A DNA stretch of 10,582 bases from Ichthyophonus hoferi (lineage: Eukaryota; Opisthokonta; Ichthyosporea; Ichthyophonida; Ichthyophonidae): positions 238,472 to 249,053 of the forward strand of contig NAOQ01000010.1 in NCBI GenBank assembly GCA_002751075.1. The letters are read 5' to 3'. Below, piece by piece: positions 10,001 through 10,582 of this stretch. Position 1 is the first letter of the stretch. Every line of letters starts with the position of its first letter. Position numbers and translations under genes: made by a program. The notes beneath the pieces are model-generated. The model saw only the letters and a program-made list of their open reading frames with translations. It made no database searches and was not told where the DNA came from.

Positions 10001-10112
10001 TAGGATAACAAACCTGCATTGTAACAACCTTGCCGTCTACTATCACCTCTTTCGTTAGAAAATCAGCCCCTATGGTTGCCTTATATTCGTTGGCAAATCG
10101 TTTGTTGACATA
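7058..10112 (-). CDS. RAB7: Rab7 small GTPase, six of probably seven coding exons (5' exon missing)
   Basis: The exons are 10112-10014, 9698-9547, 9201-9135, 8391-8316, 7812-7760 and 7153-7058. All have GT donors and AG acceptors and join in phase to 180 residues plus TAG. In order they carry YKATIGADF (switch I), WDTAGQERF (G3, switch II), GNKVD (G4, guanine specificity), ETSAK (G5) and a C-terminal GGPCSC. The last is a CxC motif for double geranylgeranylation. The fragment aligns without gaps to human Rab7A residues 28-207, giving a full length of 207 if the missing exon supplies 27 residues, including the P-loop GDSGVGKTS. Only the C-terminal 30 or so residues are strongly divergent, as is usual for the Rab hypervariable tail. 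Rab7 works on late endosomes, lysosomes and vacuoles, recruiting tethers such as HOPS for fusion and transport effectors. The family call is firm. The exon 3/4 junction has an alternative described in the findings. Confidence 0.95.
7154..7759 (-). other. Rab7 last intron (606 nt)
   Basis: The donor is GTAATC at 7759 and the acceptor TATATATAG ends at 7154, phase 0. Open frames on the minus strand at 7533-7804 are read-through of the preceding exon or chance. No nested RNA or element was seen. Confidence 0.8.
7813..8315 (-). other. Rab7 intron before the INVDQAF exon (503 nt)
   Basis: A consensus GTAAGT donor at 8315 and a GTGTCACAG acceptor ending at 7813 split a Thr codon (phase 1). The content is unremarkable AT-rich sequence. 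Confidence 0.85.
8392..9134 (-). other. Rab7 intron before the VLQQRAQ exon (743 nt)
   Basis: The donor is GTATAT at 9134 and the acceptor TTCTGTCCAG ends at 8392, phase 0. It includes an imprecise AGTAATA-rich stretch near 8590-8640. The plus-strand open frame at 8954-9169 overlaps the neighbouring exon on the other strand and is not a gene. Confidence 0.85.
9202..9546 (-). other. Rab7 intron with two usable donor/acceptor pairs
   Basis: The pair giving gap-free alignment to Rab7 is donor GTGGGT at 9546 with acceptor TTCAAAG ending at 9202, splitting a Gly codon. A branch-like TTAACTAAC lies about 24 nt before that acceptor. A second pair, GTATGA at 9541 with AACCAG ending at 9219, is also in frame. 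Confidence 0.7.
9699..10013 (-). other. Rab7 intron before the IWDTAGQ exon (315 nt)
   Basis: The donor is GTTTGT at 10013 and the acceptor GATATGCAG ends at 9699, phase 0, so VTMQ joins IWDTAG. Nothing else was noted inside. Confidence 0.85.
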
Positions 10113-10123
10113 CTGTACAAAAG

Positions 10124-10240
10124 TATATGATATAAAGTATAAGATATAAGGTTTTAGAGGTATAGCATAAAAGGTATAAGATAACAAGGTATAAGGTCGC
10201 AGAGGTATCGGGTATATAAGGTATAAGGTATCAAGGCAAA
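10124..10240. repeat. Degenerate GTATAAGGTA-type minisatellite
   Basis: Near-repeats of AAGGTATAAG and AGAGGTAT(A/C)G follow one another with irregular spacing of about 10-20 bp. Examples are AAAAGGTATAAGATAACAAG and ATATAAGGTATAAGGTATCA. It lies within the first Rab7 intron, directly upstream (minus sense) of the splice acceptor and branch region of the switch I exon. Confidence 0.75.
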
Positions 10241-10539
10241 CCTCGCACACATAAACCATTGGAACTAAACTATATGGCAATGCTAATATGCATAGAGTGA
10301 TGGTAGATATATTTGGGTTCATTGACAAGTTCCTCTGTTCGTATAATCAATTTGAGAGCGTGTGAGCCTAGTTAGGTGTAGTGTTCATGTTCAAATAACT
10401 ATTCCCCTAAGCTGTTCCCAGGTGTTTGATTTCCTTGGCTACAATCTTATACATGCAGTATTTTTAAACAATACTATAGTGAGAAACCAGAGAAAATGAG
10501 CCATAAATGTTCCTATTTAGTTTAAATATTTGTAGGTAT

Positions 10540-10540
<1 letters not shown>

Positions 10541-10582
<42 letters not shown>
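10541..10582. repeat. Poly(A) run of 42 bases at the window end
   Basis: There is an uninterrupted run of A on the plus strand to the last base. It may be a simple homopolymer, the tail of a retroposed sequence, or an assembly edge. The 200 bases before it show no convincing Pol III A and B boxes or other SINE hallmarks. Confidence 0.9.

Larger units (their letters stand above)
10113..10582 (-). other. Rab7 first intron, 3' part
   Basis: The acceptor TTTTGTACAG ends at 10113. No segment encoding the P-loop (GDSGVGKTS) is present up to the right end, so at least 470 nt of this intron are in the window and the first coding exon lies outside. It contains a GTATAAGGTA minisatellite and the terminal A run. 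Confidence 0.7.

Noticed and set aside
9981-10328. A 115-codon minus-strand frame containing the switch I exon
   Set aside because: Only 10112-10014 matches Rab7. The flanks are intron read-through, including the GTATAAGGTA repeat.
10330-10582. SINE ending in the poly(A) run
   Set aside because: No convincing Pol III promoter boxes or target-site duplication can be seen, and the right side is cut off by the window end.

Overview
This is a stretch of AT-rich nuclear eukaryotic DNA. It holds parts of two recognisable intron-containing genes on the minus strand, separated by about 6 kb without a gene I can identify. Both proteins are conserved across eukaryotes. The phase-consistent introns of roughly 300-740 nt, the large repeat-bearing spacer and a Rab7 that aligns with animal Rab7 without gaps point to an invertebrate animal or close opisthokont relative. 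They fit poorly with a compact fungus or protist. The species cannot be fixed from this window.

Left edge (1-1098, minus): the first two coding exons of an NADPH-dependent diflavin oxidoreductase (NDOR1/Tah18), the reductase that feeds electrons to the CIAPIN1/Dre2 protein of cytosolic iron-sulfur cluster assembly. Its second intron runs off the left end and holds a minisatellite of about 33 bp units. A GC-richer stretch with a CRE-like site lies just upstream of the ATG.

Middle (about 1171-7057): no confident gene. It holds a 168-bp tandem duplication, a 292-bp tandem duplication, and a 728-bp near-palindrome with arms of about 340 bp and a 44-nt loop, plus a few open frames of unknown meaning. 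The near-palindrome is the most striking structure in the window and looks like a fold-back element or an inverted duplication.

Right part (7058-10112, minus): six coding exons of a Rab7 GTPase. They splice in phase to 180 residues, from switch I through the C-terminal CSC prenylation motif. Only the first exon, with the P-loop, is missing; it should lie beyond the right edge. One Rab7 intron has two possible in-phase donor/acceptor pairs that would give proteins differing by seven residues. A GTATAAGGTA-type minisatellite lies in the first intron, and the window ends in 42 A residues. The two genes share a strand, with Rab7 upstream of NDOR1. They act in different processes (late endosome traffic and Fe-S assembly), and nothing suggests that they are functionally linked.
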